Shown piece after piece: positions 8,963 through 18,190 of a DNA stretch of 64,000 nucleotides. Origin of the DNA: Pseudomonas mangrovi (GTDB lineage Bacteria; Pseudomonadota; Gammaproteobacteria; Pseudomonadales; Pseudomonadaceae); contig NZ_QASN01000020.1 of assembly GCF_003052585.1 (NCBI RefSeq), forward strand, positions 434,001-498,000. Reading direction: 5' to 3'. Position 1 is the first letter of the stretch. Every line of letters begins with the position of its first letter. The notes beneath the pieces were generated by a model. That model did not search any database, was not told where the DNA came from, and saw only the letters and a list, made by a program, of their open reading frames with translations. Both the position numbers and the translations under genes were made by a program.

Positions 8963-10365
8963 CCGAACCAGCCCTGCAACTGCAGCGGGCCGGCTTCGCC
9001 CAGGGGCGCGAAGGCCCAGCCGCGCTGACCGCTGCGGGTCTCGATCAGGTAGTAGTCGCGGCGCATGTCTGCGCCATCCCACCAGCCGGATTCGATGCGC
9101 TCGGGGCCGGCGAGGATGCGCACCTGCTCGCGCAGCGGCTGTGCTGTGCGCAGCAGCCAGCCGGGGCGGGGCGCCTCCGGCAGCGGGCCTGGCCGCTGTG
9201 CGCTGGCCGCTCGCCAGGCCTGTTCCGGGCGATGCTCGGCGTGGCTGCTCAAACCCTGCACCGACGCATCACCCAGACGGGCGCGCAGGCGTTCACGCAA
9301 CTGCTCCCAGGACAGGTTCTGCTGCGGGCGCTCATCGAACAGCGTGCGGTGTTGCGGCACGAAGGGCGGCAGGTCGCGGGCGCGCAGGCACAGGGCGAGC
9401 ACCGGCGCCTCGAGCTGCAGCTGCTCCAGGCGTCCACGGGTCAGCTCCAGCAGCATGCCGGCCTCGCGCTCGGCGGCGAGCAGGCCGATCTGCAGCTGCG
9501 TCGGCTGCCCGACACGATGCTCGAGCAGCAGCTCGAAGCGCTGCACACCGCTGTCGCGTCCGCCGAGGTAGGCGGCCAGATCGCCAATCAGGCGACGCAG
9601 GGGGAAAAGCAGCGCCTGGGTCGATTCGACTTCGAAGTTGAGCTCGATGCGAGCTTCGAAGCTGTCTGCTGGCTGGTAACAGTCGAGCACCTGGGGTTGG
9701 CCACCGGTGAGGCAGTCGAGATGGCGCAGCAGCTCGGCAGGAAAACGTCGCGCCAGGCTGTCGCGTGGCAGCGCGAAAACCTGCTGCAGCGTACGCAGGC
9801 CCATGCGCGCAAGCGCGGTGGTGGTTTCTGCCGAAAGACCTGCGCGCGCCACCGGAACGCGGGTCAGTGCGTCTGCCAGCTCGGCTTCGTTCACGGCCGC
9901 GCCATCCTGCACATTGGCCAGTACCCGCGCCGCTGCAGGGGTGGGCGCCAGGACGATGCGGTGACGAAAGCCCAGCGCGTCCAGCTCCGCGCGCAGGCGC
10001 GCCTCGAAGCGCGGCCAGGGCCCGAACAGGCCGAGACTGGATTCGATCTCCAGCAGCAGCGCGCGCGGGTAGTGCAGGCTGACCTGGGAGCTGAAGCGAT
10101 AGGCCCAGGCGGCGAGAAAACCCTGCCAGGCCTGGATCTCGCTCTCCAGATACTCCTCGCAGGCGAAGCGCACACCGAGCAGTTGCGCCGCCGCCAGCGA
10201 CTGGCCGGGACGCAGGCCGAGCGCGCGGGCGGCGGCATTCGCGGTTCTGATCATGCGCCGTTGCGGCGGCCCCGCGAGCAGCGCCAGCGGCTCGTCGGGG
10301 TCACTGCGCCGGCGCAGCACGCCGTCCAGCGCCAGCTGCGGGAAAAGGATGCAGGCCCAGCGCAT
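8959..10365 (-). CDS. imuB: ImuB, Y-family polymerase-like mutasome subunit
   Basis: A 468-residue protein starting [17 protein letters not shown], the usual ImuB N-terminus. It resembles Y-family (DinB/UmuC) polymerases but acts as a non-catalytic hub that links DnaE2, ImuA and the beta clamp. The C-terminal [19 protein letters not shown] segment is typical of the family. The start at 10365 is two bases after the imuA stop (TGA-GC-ATG); an in-frame ATG at 10422 would run into imuA and is less likely. Its stop overlaps the dnaE2 start, so the two are translationally coupled. Confidence 0.9.
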   Translation of the reverse strand: MRWACILFPQLALDGVLRRRSDPDEPLALLAGPPQRRMIRTANAAARALGLRPGQSLAAAQLLGVRFACEEYLESEIQAWQGFLAAWAYRFSSQVSLHYPRALLLEIESSLGLFGPWPRFEARLRAELDALGFRHRIVLAPTPAAARVLANVQDGAAVNEAELADALTRVPVARAGLSAETTTALARMGLRTLQQVFALPRDSLARRFPAELLRHLDCLTGGQPQVLDCYQPADSFEARIELNFEVESTQALLFPLRRLIGDLAAYLGGRDSGVQRFELLLEHRVGQPTQLQIGLLAAEREAGMLLELTRGRLEQLQLEAPVLALCLRARDLPPFVPQHRTLFDERPQQNLSWEQLRERLRARLGDASVQGLSSHAEHRPEQAWRAASAQRPGPLPEAPRPGWLLRTAQPLREQVRILAGPERIESGWWDGADMRRDYYLIETRSGQRGWAFAPLGEAGPLQLQGWFG

Positions 10366-10367
10366 GC

Positions 10368-10976
10368 TCAGTGGCCGCTGGCGAGGCTGACGGGCCGTGC
10401 CGGCGGCAGGCCGCCGCGGCACTTGAGCACCTGCACCTGGCCGACGTCGAGCAGCAGGCGCAGCGCCGCGGGGGAGGGGTTGATCGCCTGCGCCGCCGGA
10501 CGGTAGCTGAAGGCCAGGCTCTGGCCGGTCTCGGCAGCGACCTGGAGCCTGCGCAGGGAGCGGTCATCGGCTTGTGGCAACCAGCACAGCACGGCAGCGC
10601 AACTGCCCGAGCGCAGGCACTGTTCGGTGGCCCAGGGCGCGTTGTCGCCAGCGTCGACGATCTGCAGCCAACGCAGGTCGACTCCTGCCTTTTCCCAGGC
10701 CGGGGCATAGGGGATGTAGGGCGGTGCCACCAGGACCACACGCTGGCCGGCCTGGGTCAGACGTGCCAGGGTCGGCCAGAGCAGCTTCAGCTCGCCCAGC
10801 CCCGGCGCGGGCAGGAGGATTTCGCTGAGCGCCGCGTCAGGCCAGCCACCCAGCGGCAGCGCCGCGTCCAGGTGCGCAAGCCCGGTCGGCTGGCTGCTGC
10901 GGGCCGCTGCGCTCGCCTGGCCTTTCCAGACGCGCCGCTGGTCGAGCAGGGCATCCAGGGCAATTACCGCGCCCAT
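10368..10976 (-). CDS. imuA: ImuA, RecA-like mutasome accessory protein
   Basis: A 202-residue ImuA (also called SulA-like or RecA-like) protein, first gene of the imuA-imuB-dnaE2 cassette. The segment GLAHLDAALPLGGWPDAALSEILLPAPGLGELKLL matches the degenerate RecA-like core of ImuA. The start at 10976 (MGAVIALDALLDQRRVWKG) has GGAG eight bases upstream; an ATG at 11060 in the same frame lacks such support. In P. putida-type cassettes a second lexA gene (lexA2) precedes imuA; none is present here, and control appears to come from the LexA box 135 bases upstream. Confidence 0.87.
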   Translation of the reverse strand: MGAVIALDALLDQRRVWKGQASAAARSSQPTGLAHLDAALPLGGWPDAALSEILLPAPGLGELKLLWPTLARLTQAGQRVVLVAPPYIPYAPAWEKAGVDLRWLQIVDAGDNAPWATEQCLRSGSCAAVLCWLPQADDRSLRRLQVAAETGQSLAFSYRPAAQAINPSPAALRLLLDVGQVQVLKCRGGLPPARPVSLASGH

Positions 10977-11110
10977 GGGCAAGTCTCCACGGCGGGGTAA
11001 TCCATCGATGCACAGGTCGTGAATGTGCCGCTGGGGAACGGAAGGGCAGCCGACGGCCATCGAAGGCCCGGCGAGATTGAATTGCTCATGGTATCGATAC
11101 TTCGTTGATA

Positions 11111-11126
11111 CTGTATGGATATACAG
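11111..11126. promoter_or_regulatory. LexA (SOS) box in the imuA-dnaX intergenic region
   Basis: CTGTATGGATATACAG matches CTGT-N8-ACAG, the gammaproteobacterial LexA operator, with the usual preceding TA. It lies between divergent imuA and dnaX. The flanks are TTGATA (11105-11110) and TATCAG (11128-11133), 17 bases apart. Read in either direction these give a plausible -35/-10 pair, with the operator filling the spacer. Control of imuA is expected from known cassettes. Control of dnaX is inference. Confidence 0.88.
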
Positions 11127-11259
11127 ATATCAGGGCGTTGGCGACCGGTCAACCTGCCACGATGGGCGGGTGCGGAGGATCGCGGCATGGTCGAGTGCAA
11201 TTTGCCGGCTGCTCCGCTAGGATTACCGACTTCCGCTCCCCAGGCTGCGACGGTTTTTC

Positions 11260-13323
11260 ATGAGTTATCAGGTTCTTGCACGCAAGTGGCGCCCGCGATC
11301 CTTCCGCGAGATGGTCGGCCAGACCCATGTGCTCAAGGCCCTGATCAATGCCCTCGACAGCCAGCGCCTGCACCATGCCTATCTGTTCACCGGTACCCGC
11401 GGGGTCGGCAAGACCACCATCGCGCGAATCATCGCCAAGTGCCTGAACTGCGAAACCGGCATCAGCTCCACGCCCTGCGGCGTCTGCTCGGTATGTCGGG
11501 AGATCGACGAGGGCCGCTTCGTCGATCTGATCGAGGTCGACGCTGCGTCGCGGACCAAGGTCGAGGACACCCGCGAGCTGCTGGAAAACGTGCAGTACTC
11601 GCCCAGCCGCGGACGCTTCAAGGTCTACCTGATCGACGAAGTGCACATGCTCTCGACCAGCTCGTTCAACGCGCTGCTGAAGACCCTCGAAGAGCCGCCG
11701 CCGCACGTCAAGTTCCTGCTGGCCACCACCGATCCGCAGAAGCTGCCGGTCACGGTGCTGTCGCGCTGTCTGCAGTTCTCGCTGAAGAACATGCCGCCGG
11801 AGCGGGTGGTCGAGCACCTGAATCATGTCCTGAGCGCCGAGCAGATTCCCTTCGAGGAAGATGCGCTCTGGCTGCTCGGACGTGCTGCCGACGGCTCGAT
11901 GCGCGATGCCATGAGCCTCACCGACCAGGCCATCGCCTTCGGCGAGGGCAAGGTGCTGGCCGAAGATGTGCGCTCGATGCTCGGCACCCTCGATCGTGGC
12001 CAGGTCTACGGCGTGCTCGGCGCGCTGCTTGAGGGTGATGCGCGGGCACTGCTCGAAGCGGTGCGCCAGCTCGCCGAACAGGGCCCGGACTGGAATGGCG
12101 TGCTGGCCGAGCTGCTTGGCGTGCTGCATCGGGTGGCCATCGCCCAGGCCCTACCGGAAGCGGTCGACAACGGCCAGGGTGATCGCGAGCAGGTGCTGGC
12201 ACTGGCCCAGGCGCTGCCGGCGGAAGACGTACAGTTCTATTACCAGATGGGCCTGATCGGGCGTCGCGACCTGCCGCTGGCACCGGAGCCGCGTGGCGGC
12301 TTCGAGATGGTTCTGCTGCGCATGCTGGCGTTCCGCCCGGCGGATATCGAAGGTGCGCCGGGATCACCGCTAAAGCCGCTGGGAATCAGCCAGGCCACGG
12401 CTGATTCCGCCAAGACCCCGGTGGCCGGCGCAGCCCCTGCTGCCTCGCCGGTGATCGCCAGCGCTCCCGCGGCCCAGGCCGCCGTGCTGGCGGAGCTGCC
12501 TGACGGCAGGCCGAGCCTGGTCGCAGGCGAGGCGGCGGCGATGCTGGTGCCCAACGAATCGCCGCCTGATCTGCCGTGGAATGAAAAGCCTCAGCCCGAG
12601 CAGCCGCCCGAGGTGCAGGCCGAGCCGGTTAAGAATCCAGCTACAGAGCCGGTAGCGGAACAGGTATCGAATCCGCCAGTTGCTGTGCAGGCGGCGTCAG
12701 ACCCGGAACCGCAATCGACGCCGCAAACTGAAGCGAAACTCGCAGTCGATCACGTCGCGCCCAACGTTGAGACTTCTGCGAGTACGGCCGAGGCGGGCGC
12801 CGACGACGATGAGCCGCCGCCCGGTGAGTACGACTATTACGAGGCCGACGCTGAAAGTCTCGACTACGACTTCGATGCTCCGGCTGCGCCTGCCGTCGCC
12901 GAGCCCGAGCCGCTGCCGGCATCCCGGCCGGCGACCGGGCTGGCGGCCGAATGGCTGGAGTTGTTCCCCCGGCTCGGTATTTCCGGGCTGACCGGCAGCA
13001 TCGGCGCCAACTGCAGTCTGGTGGCCCGCGAAGGCGATACCTGGACGCTGCACCTGGACCCGGCGCACAGCGCCCTGTTCAATCCGACCCAGCAGCGGCG
13101 CCTGAACGATGCCCTGGACCAGCAGCTGGGGCGCACGGTGACGCTGCATGTGGAGATTCGTACTCCCGAGCAGGAAACCCCGGCCCAGGCCGCCGCGCGC
13201 AGGCGTGCCGAGCGTCAGCGCCAGGCCGAGGCGTCGATCCATGCCGATCCGCTGGTGCAGCAGATGATTCAACAGTTCGCCGCGGTGATCCGCGAGGACT
13301 CCATCGAACCCCTGAACACGTGA
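11260..13323 (+). CDS. dnaX: DNA polymerase III subunits tau/gamma
   Basis: A 687-residue clamp-loader ATPase. Walker A is GTRGVGKTT (about residues 45-53), the zinc module is CLNCETG...CGVCSVC, and the DEVHM box and an SRC sensor (LSRCLQFSL) follow. Residues about 375-545 form a Pro/Ala/Glu-rich linker that becomes strongly acidic. The C-terminal tau-specific domain ([17 protein letters not shown]...) binds the polymerase and helicase. I see no A-AAA-AAG slippery site of the E. coli kind, so formation of gamma by frameshifting is not supported here. It heads a dnaX-ybaB-recR set. The ribosome binding site is weak. Confidence 0.96.
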   Translation: MSYQVLARKWRPRSFREMVGQTHVLKALINALDSQRLHHAYLFTGTRGVGKTTIARIIAKCLNCETGISSTPCGVCSVCREIDEGRFVDLIEVDAASRTKVEDTRELLENVQYSPSRGRFKVYLIDEVHMLSTSSFNALLKTLEEPPPHVKFLLATTDPQKLPVTVLSRCLQFSLKNMPPERVVEHLNHVLSAEQIPFEEDALWLLGRAADGSMRDAMSLTDQAIAFGEGKVLAEDVRSMLGTLDRGQVYGVLGALLEGDARALLEAVRQLAEQGPDWNGVLAELLGVLHRVAIAQALPEAVDNGQGDREQVLALAQALPAEDVQFYYQMGLIGRRDLPLAPEPRGGFEMVLLRMLAFRPADIEGAPGSPLKPLGISQATADSAKTPVAGAAPAASPVIASAPAAQAAVLAELPDGRPSLVAGEAAAMLVPNESPPDLPWNEKPQPEQPPEVQAEPVKNPATEPVAEQVSNPPVAVQAASDPEPQSTPQTEAKLAVDHVAPNVETSASTAEAGADDDEPPPGEYDYYEADAESLDYDFDAPAAPAVAEPEPLPASRPATGLAAEWLELFPRLGISGLTGSIGANCSLVAREGDTWTLHLDPAHSALFNPTQQRRLNDALDQQLGRTVTLHVEIRTPEQETPAQAAARRRAERQRQAEASIHADPLVQQMIQQFAAVIREDSIEPLNT

Positions 13324-13333
13324 GGGACGCAAC

Positions 13334-13660
13334 ATGATGAAAGGTGGCATGGCAGGCCTGATGAAACAGGCGCAGCAGATGCAGGAAAAGATGCAGAAGA
13401 TGCAGGAAGAGCTGGCCAATGCCGAGGTCACCGGCCAGTCCGGCGCCGGCCTGGTCAGCGTGGTCATGACCGGTCGGCATGACGTCAAGCGCATCACCCT
13501 CGACGACAGCCTGATGCAGGAAGACAAGGAAGTGCTCGAGGACCTGATCGCCGCGGCGGTCAACGATGCGGTGCGCAAGGTCGAGCAGAACAGCCAGGAC
13601 AAGATGTCCGGCATGACCGCAGGCATGCAGCTGCCCCCCGGCTTTAAAATGCCCTTTTGA
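13334..13660 (+). CDS. ybaB: YbaB/EbfC nucleoid-associated protein
   Basis: A 108-residue DNA-binding protein of the YbaB/EbfC family: [26 protein letters not shown] at the start, a central [20 protein letters not shown] strand region and a C-terminal helix. Dimers bind DNA as nucleoid-associated proteins. It starts ten bases after the dnaX stop, with GAGGGACGC as a ribosome binding site. The dnaX-ybaB-recR order is conserved in many bacteria and suggests shared transcription. Confidence 0.94.
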   Translation: MMKGGMAGLMKQAQQMQEKMQKMQEELANAEVTGQSGAGLVSVVMTGRHDVKRITLDDSLMQEDKEVLEDLIAAAVNDAVRKVEQNSQDKMSGMTAGMQLPPGFKMPF

Positions 13661-13896
13661 TTCGTGACGTCCAGTCGATGCACATGACTGCGTTGCCTCC
13701 GGGCTCGGAATCCTCATGTGCCTTGAGCACACTCCGGTTCCTCGCCCGTCGGCGCCTTGTCCTGTACATCGCCTGAACGCCCCGAAACGTCGGTGCGCGC
13801 AGTCCGCGTAGGTTGGCGCTGAGGAACGAAGCCCAACAAGACATTTTCGTGCCACTCGCATCGAGTTTCCCTGCAGGTTCTTTCGGACATACCCCC
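13661..13896. other. ybaB-recR spacer with repeat-like sequence
   Basis: This 236-base spacer is unusually long for neighbours that are normally close together. At about 13811-13836 it holds GTTGG-c-GCT...AGC-cCAAC, an imperfect hairpin with the GAGGAACGAAGCCCAAC wording that I associate with dispersed intergenic repeats of Pseudomonas. I see no gene or terminator. The assignment to a repeat family is from memory and not tested here. Confidence 0.4.
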
Positions 13897-14496
13897 ATGA
13901 GCTTCAGCCCGCTGATCCGCCAACTGATCGATTCGCTGCGCATCCTTCCCGGTGTTGGGCAGAAGACTGCGCAGCGCATGGCCATGCAGATGCTCGAGCG
14001 TGACCGCAGTGGCGCGCTGCGCCTGGCGCAGGCGCTGAATGCGGCCATGGAGGGGGTGGGGCATTGCAGTCGCTGCCGCAGCCTCAGCGAGGAGGAGATC
14101 TGCGGCCTGTGCCGCGATCCACAGCGCGATGACAGCCTGCTCTGTGTGGTCGAGGGGCCGATGGATGTGCATGCGGTGGAGCAGACCGGTTTTCGCGGTC
14201 GTTACTTCGTGCTCAAGGGGCACCTGTCACCACTCGATGGCCTGGGTCCGGAGGCCATCGGCATTTCGGAGCTGCTCGAGCGGATCAACCAGGGCAGCTT
14301 CAGCGAAGTGATCCTAGCGACCAATCCGACGGTCGAGGGCGAGGCCACCGCGCATTACATCGCCCAGTTGCTGTCGAGCAAGGGGCTGATCGCCTCGCGC
14401 ATCGCCCATGGCATGCCGCTGGGCGGCGAGCTGGAGCTGGTCGACGGCGGCACCCTGGCGCACGCCCTGGCCGGGCGGCGCCCGATCCAGCTGTAG
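13897..14496 (+). CDS. recR: Recombination protein RecR
   Basis: A 199-residue RecR, partner of RecF/RecO in loading RecA at gaps. The N-terminal helix-hairpin-helix is in [17 protein letters not shown], the zinc finger uses C57, C60, C69 and C72, and the Toprim domain starts at [15 protein letters not shown]. The C-terminus with [16 protein letters not shown] is complete. The start at [15 protein letters not shown] fits the family; the longer frame from 13813 adds 28 unsupported residues. It is the third gene of dnaX-ybaB-recR, after a 236-base gap that may carry its own promoter. Confidence 0.95.
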   Translation: MSFSPLIRQLIDSLRILPGVGQKTAQRMAMQMLERDRSGALRLAQALNAAMEGVGHCSRCRSLSEEEICGLCRDPQRDDSLLCVVEGPMDVHAVEQTGFRGRYFVLKGHLSPLDGLGPEAIGISELLERINQGSFSEVILATNPTVEGEATAHYIAQLLSSKGLIASRIAHGMPLGGELELVDGGTLAHALAGRRPIQL

Positions 14497-14607
14497 GGTT
14501 GATGCGTCTTCCCGGGGTTGGCCGCTGCACGGCGTGATCCCCCCCCTTTTGCGGCACAGCGCTGGCGATGGCTGGGTGCAACATGGCGGGCCGAACCGCT
14601 GAGAGCT

Positions 14608-14639
14608 GGCGCAATGCGCTTTGCTTATTGCGTCCGGCG
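14608..14639. repeat. Dispersed intergenic repeat, copy 1
   Basis: Bases 14608-14635 match 63923-63950 at 23 of 28 positions (GGCGCAAYGCGCT...GCTTATYGCG core), and both copies have CCGAACC a few bases before. Most differences are C/T changes. This copy lies in the recR-DUF486 intergenic space, where I find no gene. Confidence 0.6.
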
Positions 14640-14684
14640 TGGTGGTCGACGCTGACGCGCTGGCCGAGCAATGCCTGGCTGGAC

Positions 14685-15029
14685 TCAGCCGCCGCGGAAG
14701 ATGAAGTAGACCGCGCCGAGCAGGCACAGCCCTGCCCACAGGTAGTCCAGGCGCAGCGACTGCTGCATGTAGAAGACGCTGAAGGGGATGAACACCGCCA
14801 GCGTGATGACCTCCTGCATGATCTTCAGCTGGCCCACCGACAGCTCGGTGTAGCCGATGCGGTTGGCCGGCACCATGATCAGGTACTCGAACAGGGCGAT
14901 GCCCCAGCTGATCAGCGCCGCAATCACCCAGGGCTTGCCATTGAGCGACTTGAGGTGACCGTACCAGGCGAAGGTCATGAAGATGTTGGAGAGGCAGAGC
15001 AGGGCGGCAGTTTGCATCCAGACCGGCAT
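14685..15029 (-). CDS. DUF486 family small membrane protein
   Basis: A 114-residue integral membrane protein of the DUF486 family, related to small drug/metabolite transporters. Four hydrophobic segments are visible (about residues 6-22, 35-52, 67-85 and 93-111), and the motif FAWYGHLKSLN is typical. The start at 15029 (MPVWMQTAALL) is preferred to an upstream ATG at 15089, because the extra 20 residues are polar and unlike the family. It is convergent with recR and divergent from the YkgJ-type gene. The function is not established. Confidence 0.82.
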   Translation of the reverse strand: MPVWMQTAALLCLSNIFMTFAWYGHLKSLNGKPWVIAALISWGIALFEYLIMVPANRIGYTELSVGQLKIMQEVITLAVFIPFSVFYMQQSLRLDYLWAGLCLLGAVYFIFRGG

Positions 15030-15176
15030 GGCGGCGGACTCCTGGATTTGCGGATGCGGCAGCCTAATGCGCACTTGAAAGGCGAGCAAGCGCTGCTTCG
15101 GGGGAGTCCCCTTTCGTCAGCCGGCCGGGTAATATCGCCGCCCGCATCTACCCTGTGATCCCGAGGTGACCCGGTC

Positions 15177-15431
15177 ATGCAATGCCGTGCCGGTTGCGGT
15201 GCCTGCTGCATCGCCCCTTCCATCAGCTCGCCCATTCCCGGCATGCCGTACGGCAAGGCCGCCGGCGAGCGTTGCGTGCACCTGAGTGCCGAGCATCTTT
15301 GCGCCATCTTCGGTCGTCCGGAACGTCCGGCGGTCTGTTCGGCTTTCACCGCCGACCCCGAGGTATGCGGCAGTTCTCGTGACGAGGCGATTCGTCTGCT
15401 TGGCTGGCTGGAACAGGCTACAGTCGCCTGA
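15177..15431 (+). CDS. YkgJ-type cysteine cluster protein
   Basis: A small protein of 84 residues with the CxxGCGACC cluster at its N-terminus and further Cys in ERCVHL, HLCAIF and AVCSAF. This pattern defines the YkgJ family, predicted to bind zinc or an iron-sulfur cluster. An AGGTGACC ribosome binding site precedes the ATG. It is followed 17 bases later by the START-domain gene and is probably co-transcribed. No biochemical role is established for the family. Confidence 0.85.
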   Translation: MQCRAGCGACCIAPSISSPIPGMPYGKAAGERCVHLSAEHLCAIFGRPERPAVCSAFTADPEVCGSSRDEAIRLLGWLEQATVA

Positions 15432-15448
15432 AACGTGTCGAGGTAGAG

Positions 15449-16051
15449 ATGCTCAGAGGATTATGCGCAGGACTGGCTGCATTGTTGATCATGCCTTCGT
15501 CCTTCGCTGTGGCGCAGGAGTGGGAGCTGGTGCGTGACGAGGAGGGTATTCGTGTCTGGCTTAAGCCGGTGGCCGGCTCCAGCTACAAGGCCTTTCGCAG
15601 CGAAACCCTGATGAACACCGATATGGCAACCCTGCGCGCGCTGCAGGAGGACGTCGAGGCATCCTGCGCCTGGATTCACAGTTGCCGCGAACAGCGTCTG
15701 CTGAGTTACGAAGGCGATACGGCCCTGACCTACACCCGCTTCGATACGCCCTGGCCGGTGCAGGCGCGCGATTCGGTGATGCAGGTGACGACTCGTGTGG
15801 ACGGCGACAGCCTGCTGCGCGAGCTGCTCGCTCAGCCGCAGCAGTTTCCGTCGGACAAGGCCTATCAGCGCATCAGCGCGGCGCAGGGGTACTGGCGAAT
15901 GACGCCTGAAGGAGAGGGGCGCATACGGGTGGTCTACGAGCTGCACGCCGAACCGGGCGGCCAGGTGCCGGCCTGGCTGGCCAACAGTTTCGTGATCGAT
16001 GCGCCCTACAACACCCTGCTGCTGCTGCGTCGGGCGGCGGAGGCTAAGTAG
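15449..16051 (+). CDS. Exported START-domain protein
   Basis: A 200-residue protein with a signal peptide (MLRGLCAGLAALLIMPSSFAVAQ, likely cut after FAVA). It is followed by a START/SRPBCC helix-grip domain, seen in WELVRDEEGIRVWLKPVAGSSYKAFRSE, the PWPVQARDSVMQV segment and the long final helix. START domains bind lipids or other hydrophobic ligands, so a periplasmic lipid-binding role is plausible but inferred. The start has a GTAGAG sequence as a weak ribosome binding site. It ends before a terminator shared with gltA. Confidence 0.85.
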   Translation: MLRGLCAGLAALLIMPSSFAVAQEWELVRDEEGIRVWLKPVAGSSYKAFRSETLMNTDMATLRALQEDVEASCAWIHSCREQRLLSYEGDTALTYTRFDTPWPVQARDSVMQVTTRVDGDSLLRELLAQPQQFPSDKAYQRISAAQGYWRMTPEGEGRIRVVYELHAEPGGQVPAWLANSFVIDAPYNTLLLLRRAAEAK

Positions 16052-16119
16052 GTCGTGCACTGCGCGGCAGTCGGAAGGCTGCCAGAGCGGGAACAGGATC
16101 GAGTCCTGGAGAAAACGAG

Positions 16120-16143
16120 AAAGGCCACCCGAGGGTGGCCTTT
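16120..16143. terminator. Bidirectional terminator between START gene and gltA
   Basis: AAAGGCCACCC and GGGTGGCCTTT are separated by two bases, giving a strong GC stem with A and T tracts on either side. It sits between the convergent START-domain gene and gltA and should stop transcription from both. Confidence 0.85.
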
Positions 16144-16161
16144 CTGCTGGCGCAGATCGCG

Positions 16162-17448
16162 TTACTTGCGGTCTTTCAGTGGCGTGAAGTCACGCTGCGC
16201 GTAGCCGGTGTACAGCTGGCGCGGACGGCCGATCTTGTACGGACCGGAGAGCATTTCCTTCCAGTGGCTGATCCAGCCGACGGTCCGCGCCAGGGCGAAG
16301 ATCACGGTGAACATGCTGGTCGGAATGCCGATCGCCTTGAGGATGATGCCCGAATAGAAGTCGACGTTCGGGTACAGGTTGCGCTCCTTGAAGTAGGGAT
16401 CGTTGCGCGCGATCTCTTCCAGCTTCATGGCCAGTTCCAGCTGCGGGTCGTTGATGCCCAGCTCGGCCAGTACTTCGTCGCAGGTCTGCTTCATCACCTT
16501 GGCGCGCGGGTCGAAGTTCTTGTACACGCGATGGCCGAAGCCCATCAGCTTGAACGGATCGTTCTTGTCCTTGGCCTTGGCGATGAACTTCTCGATGTTC
16601 TCGACGCTGCCGATCTCTTCGAGCATGGTCAGCACGGCTTCGTTGGCGCCGCCGTGAGCCGGGCCCCAGAGCGCTGCGATGCCGGAGGCGATGCAGGCGA
16701 AGGGGTTGGCACCGGAGGAGCCGGCCAGGCGCACGGTCGAGGTGGAGGCGTTCTGCTCATGGTCGGCGTGCAGGATGAAGATACGATCCATCGCCTTGGC
16801 CAGCACCGGGCTGATCGGTTTGATCTCGGCCGGGGTGTTGAACATCATGTGCAGGAAGTTTTCTGCGTAGTTCAGGTCGTTGCGCGGGTACATGATGGGC
16901 TGGCCCATCGAGTACTTGTAGACCATCGCCGCGATGGTCGGCATCTTCGCCACCAGGCGGTGCGCGGAGACTTCGCGATGCTTGGGATTATTGATGTCCA
17001 GCGAGTCGTGATAGAACGCCGACAGGGCGCCGACGATCCCGCACATCACTGCCATTGGGTGGGCGTCGCGACGGAAGCCGTTGAGGAAGTTCTTCAACTG
17101 CTCGTGAACCATGGTGTGGTTCTTGATGGTGTCGACGAACTGGGATTTCTGCTCGGCGCTCGGCAGCTCGCCGTTCAGCAGCAGGTAGCAGGTTTCCAGG
17201 TAGTCGGAGTTTTCCGCCAGTTGCTCGATGGGGTAGCCGCGGTGCAGCAGCACGCCCTTGTCGCCATCGATATAGGTGATCTTCGACTCGCAGGAGGCGG
17301 TCGACATGAAGCCTGGATCGAAAGTGAAAACGCCCGATGCGGTGAGGTTGCGCACATCGATTACGTCAGGTCCGACGGAGCCGGTCAGGATGGGCAGCTC
17401 GACGGGGGCGTTGCCCTCGATGATCAACTGCGCTTTTTTGTCAGCCAT
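16162..17448 (-). CDS. gltA: Citrate synthase
   Basis: A 428-residue type II citrate synthase, condensing acetyl-CoA and oxaloacetate. Family motifs are clear: [22 protein letters not shown] near residues 42-63, the active-site region [28 protein letters not shown], and [19 protein letters not shown]. The length fits the hexameric, NADH-sensitive class of Gram-negative bacteria. It is transcribed away from the sdh operon from a good sigma-70 promoter at 17515-17542. GGGAGGC precedes the ATG as a ribosome binding site. Confidence 0.97.
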   Translation of the reverse strand: MADKKAQLIIEGNAPVELPILTGSVGPDVIDVRNLTASGVFTFDPGFMSTASCESKITYIDGDKGVLLHRGYPIEQLAENSDYLETCYLLLNGELPSAEQKSQFVDTIKNHTMVHEQLKNFLNGFRRDAHPMAVMCGIVGALSAFYHDSLDINNPKHREVSAHRLVAKMPTIAAMVYKYSMGQPIMYPRNDLNYAENFLHMMFNTPAEIKPISPVLAKAMDRIFILHADHEQNASTSTVRLAGSSGANPFACIASGIAALWGPAHGGANEAVLTMLEEIGSVENIEKFIAKAKDKNDPFKLMGFGHRVYKNFDPRAKVMKQTCDEVLAELGINDPQLELAMKLEEIARNDPYFKERNLYPNVDFYSGIILKAIGIPTSMFTVIFALARTVGWISHWKEMLSGPYKIGRPRQLYTGYAQRDFTPLKDRK

Positions 17449-17514
17449 GTACGGCCTCCCATTTAATGCTAGTGCTTGGAATCATCAGACTGCCCCCCAC
17501 GCAGGGCCCGCAAC

Positions 17515-17542
17515 ACTATAGAGAGATAAATCCGAAAGTCAA
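17515..17542 (-). promoter_or_regulatory. gltA sigma-70 promoter
   Basis: On the - strand TTGACT (17537-17542) and TATAGT (17515-17520) are 16 bases apart, a near-consensus pair about 67 bases upstream of the gltA start. No activator site was identified. Confidence 0.72.
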
Positions 17543-17657
17543 TTTGCGAGAACCCATGTACTAGAAGGCTTTGCGGGGCATTTTCGAAGAAAAAGAGCCT
17601 CTGTTTACGCACTCTATAAATGTGCCGCAATGCGCCCTTAGGAGGGGGGTGTCGCAT

Positions 17658-17686
17658 TGTCATTAGTAGCCTAACTGTCTATACTC
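17658..17686 (+). promoter_or_regulatory. sdhC operon sigma-70 promoter
   Basis: TTGTCA (17658-17663) and TATACT (17681-17686) are 17 bases apart, upstream of sdhC. The implied leader is about 110 bases. The gltA-sdhC space (17449-17803) holds this promoter and the gltA promoter; I see no gene in it. Confidence 0.72.
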
Positions 17687-17803
17687 GCTGCCCGACCGCC
17701 AGGGCCCTTGCTGCCCGTCTGCTGGTGGTCGTCACCCAAGCGTGATGCGTACCTGCCAGTGCACTTCCCGACAACTCTGCCCTGATTGTTAGGGGCTCTC
17801 AGT

Positions 17804-18190
17804 GTGAACAAAGCCGTGAATAGCCAAAGACCAGTAAACCTCGACCTCAGGACCATCAAACTTCCTGTCACTGCTTACACGTCCATCCTGCACCGTATCT
17901 CCGGTGTCATCCTCTTTCTGGGTCTTGCCGTGATGCTTTTTGCGCTCGACAAGTCGCTTGCCAGCGAGGAAGGCTTCGCAGAGGTGAAGGCGTGTCTGAC
18001 CAGCCCATTCGCCAAGCTGGTGACATGGGGTCTGTTGTCTGCGCTGCTGTATCACCTGGTGGCCGGTGTGCGCCACCTGATCATGGACCTGGGCATCGGT
18101 GAGACGCTGGAAGGCGGCAAGCTGGGCTCGAAAATCGTTCTCGCCATTTCCGTGGTGCTGATCGTTCTGGCGGGGGTGTGGGTATGGTAA
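17804..18190 (+). CDS. sdhC: Succinate dehydrogenase cytochrome b556 subunit
   Basis: A 128-residue membrane anchor of complex II, binding heme b and ubiquinone with SdhD. The RPVNLDLRTIKLPVTAYTSILHRISGV start is typical, and HRISGV carries quinone-site Ser/Arg candidates. Three membrane helices follow, with the heme-ligand candidate in LLYHLVAGVRHLIMD. The start is taken as GTG at 17804, with AGGGG eight bases upstream; a TTG at 17786 is less likely. The stop overlaps the sdhD start by seven bases. Confidence 0.93.
   Translation: MNKAVNSQRPVNLDLRTIKLPVTAYTSILHRISGVILFLGLAVMLFALDKSLASEEGFAEVKACLTSPFAKLVTWGLLSALLYHLVAGVRHLIMDLGIGETLEGGKLGSKIVLAISVVLIVLAGVWVW

Noticed and set aside
11127-11259. 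A 4.5S (SRP) RNA gene upstream of dnaX
   Set aside because: I looked for the conserved GGAAGGAAGCAGC tetraloop region known from SRP RNA and found nothing like it.
14497-14684. A gene between recR and the DUF486 gene
   Set aside because: Frames here are short and without resemblance to known proteins; the sequence looks like repeat remnants.
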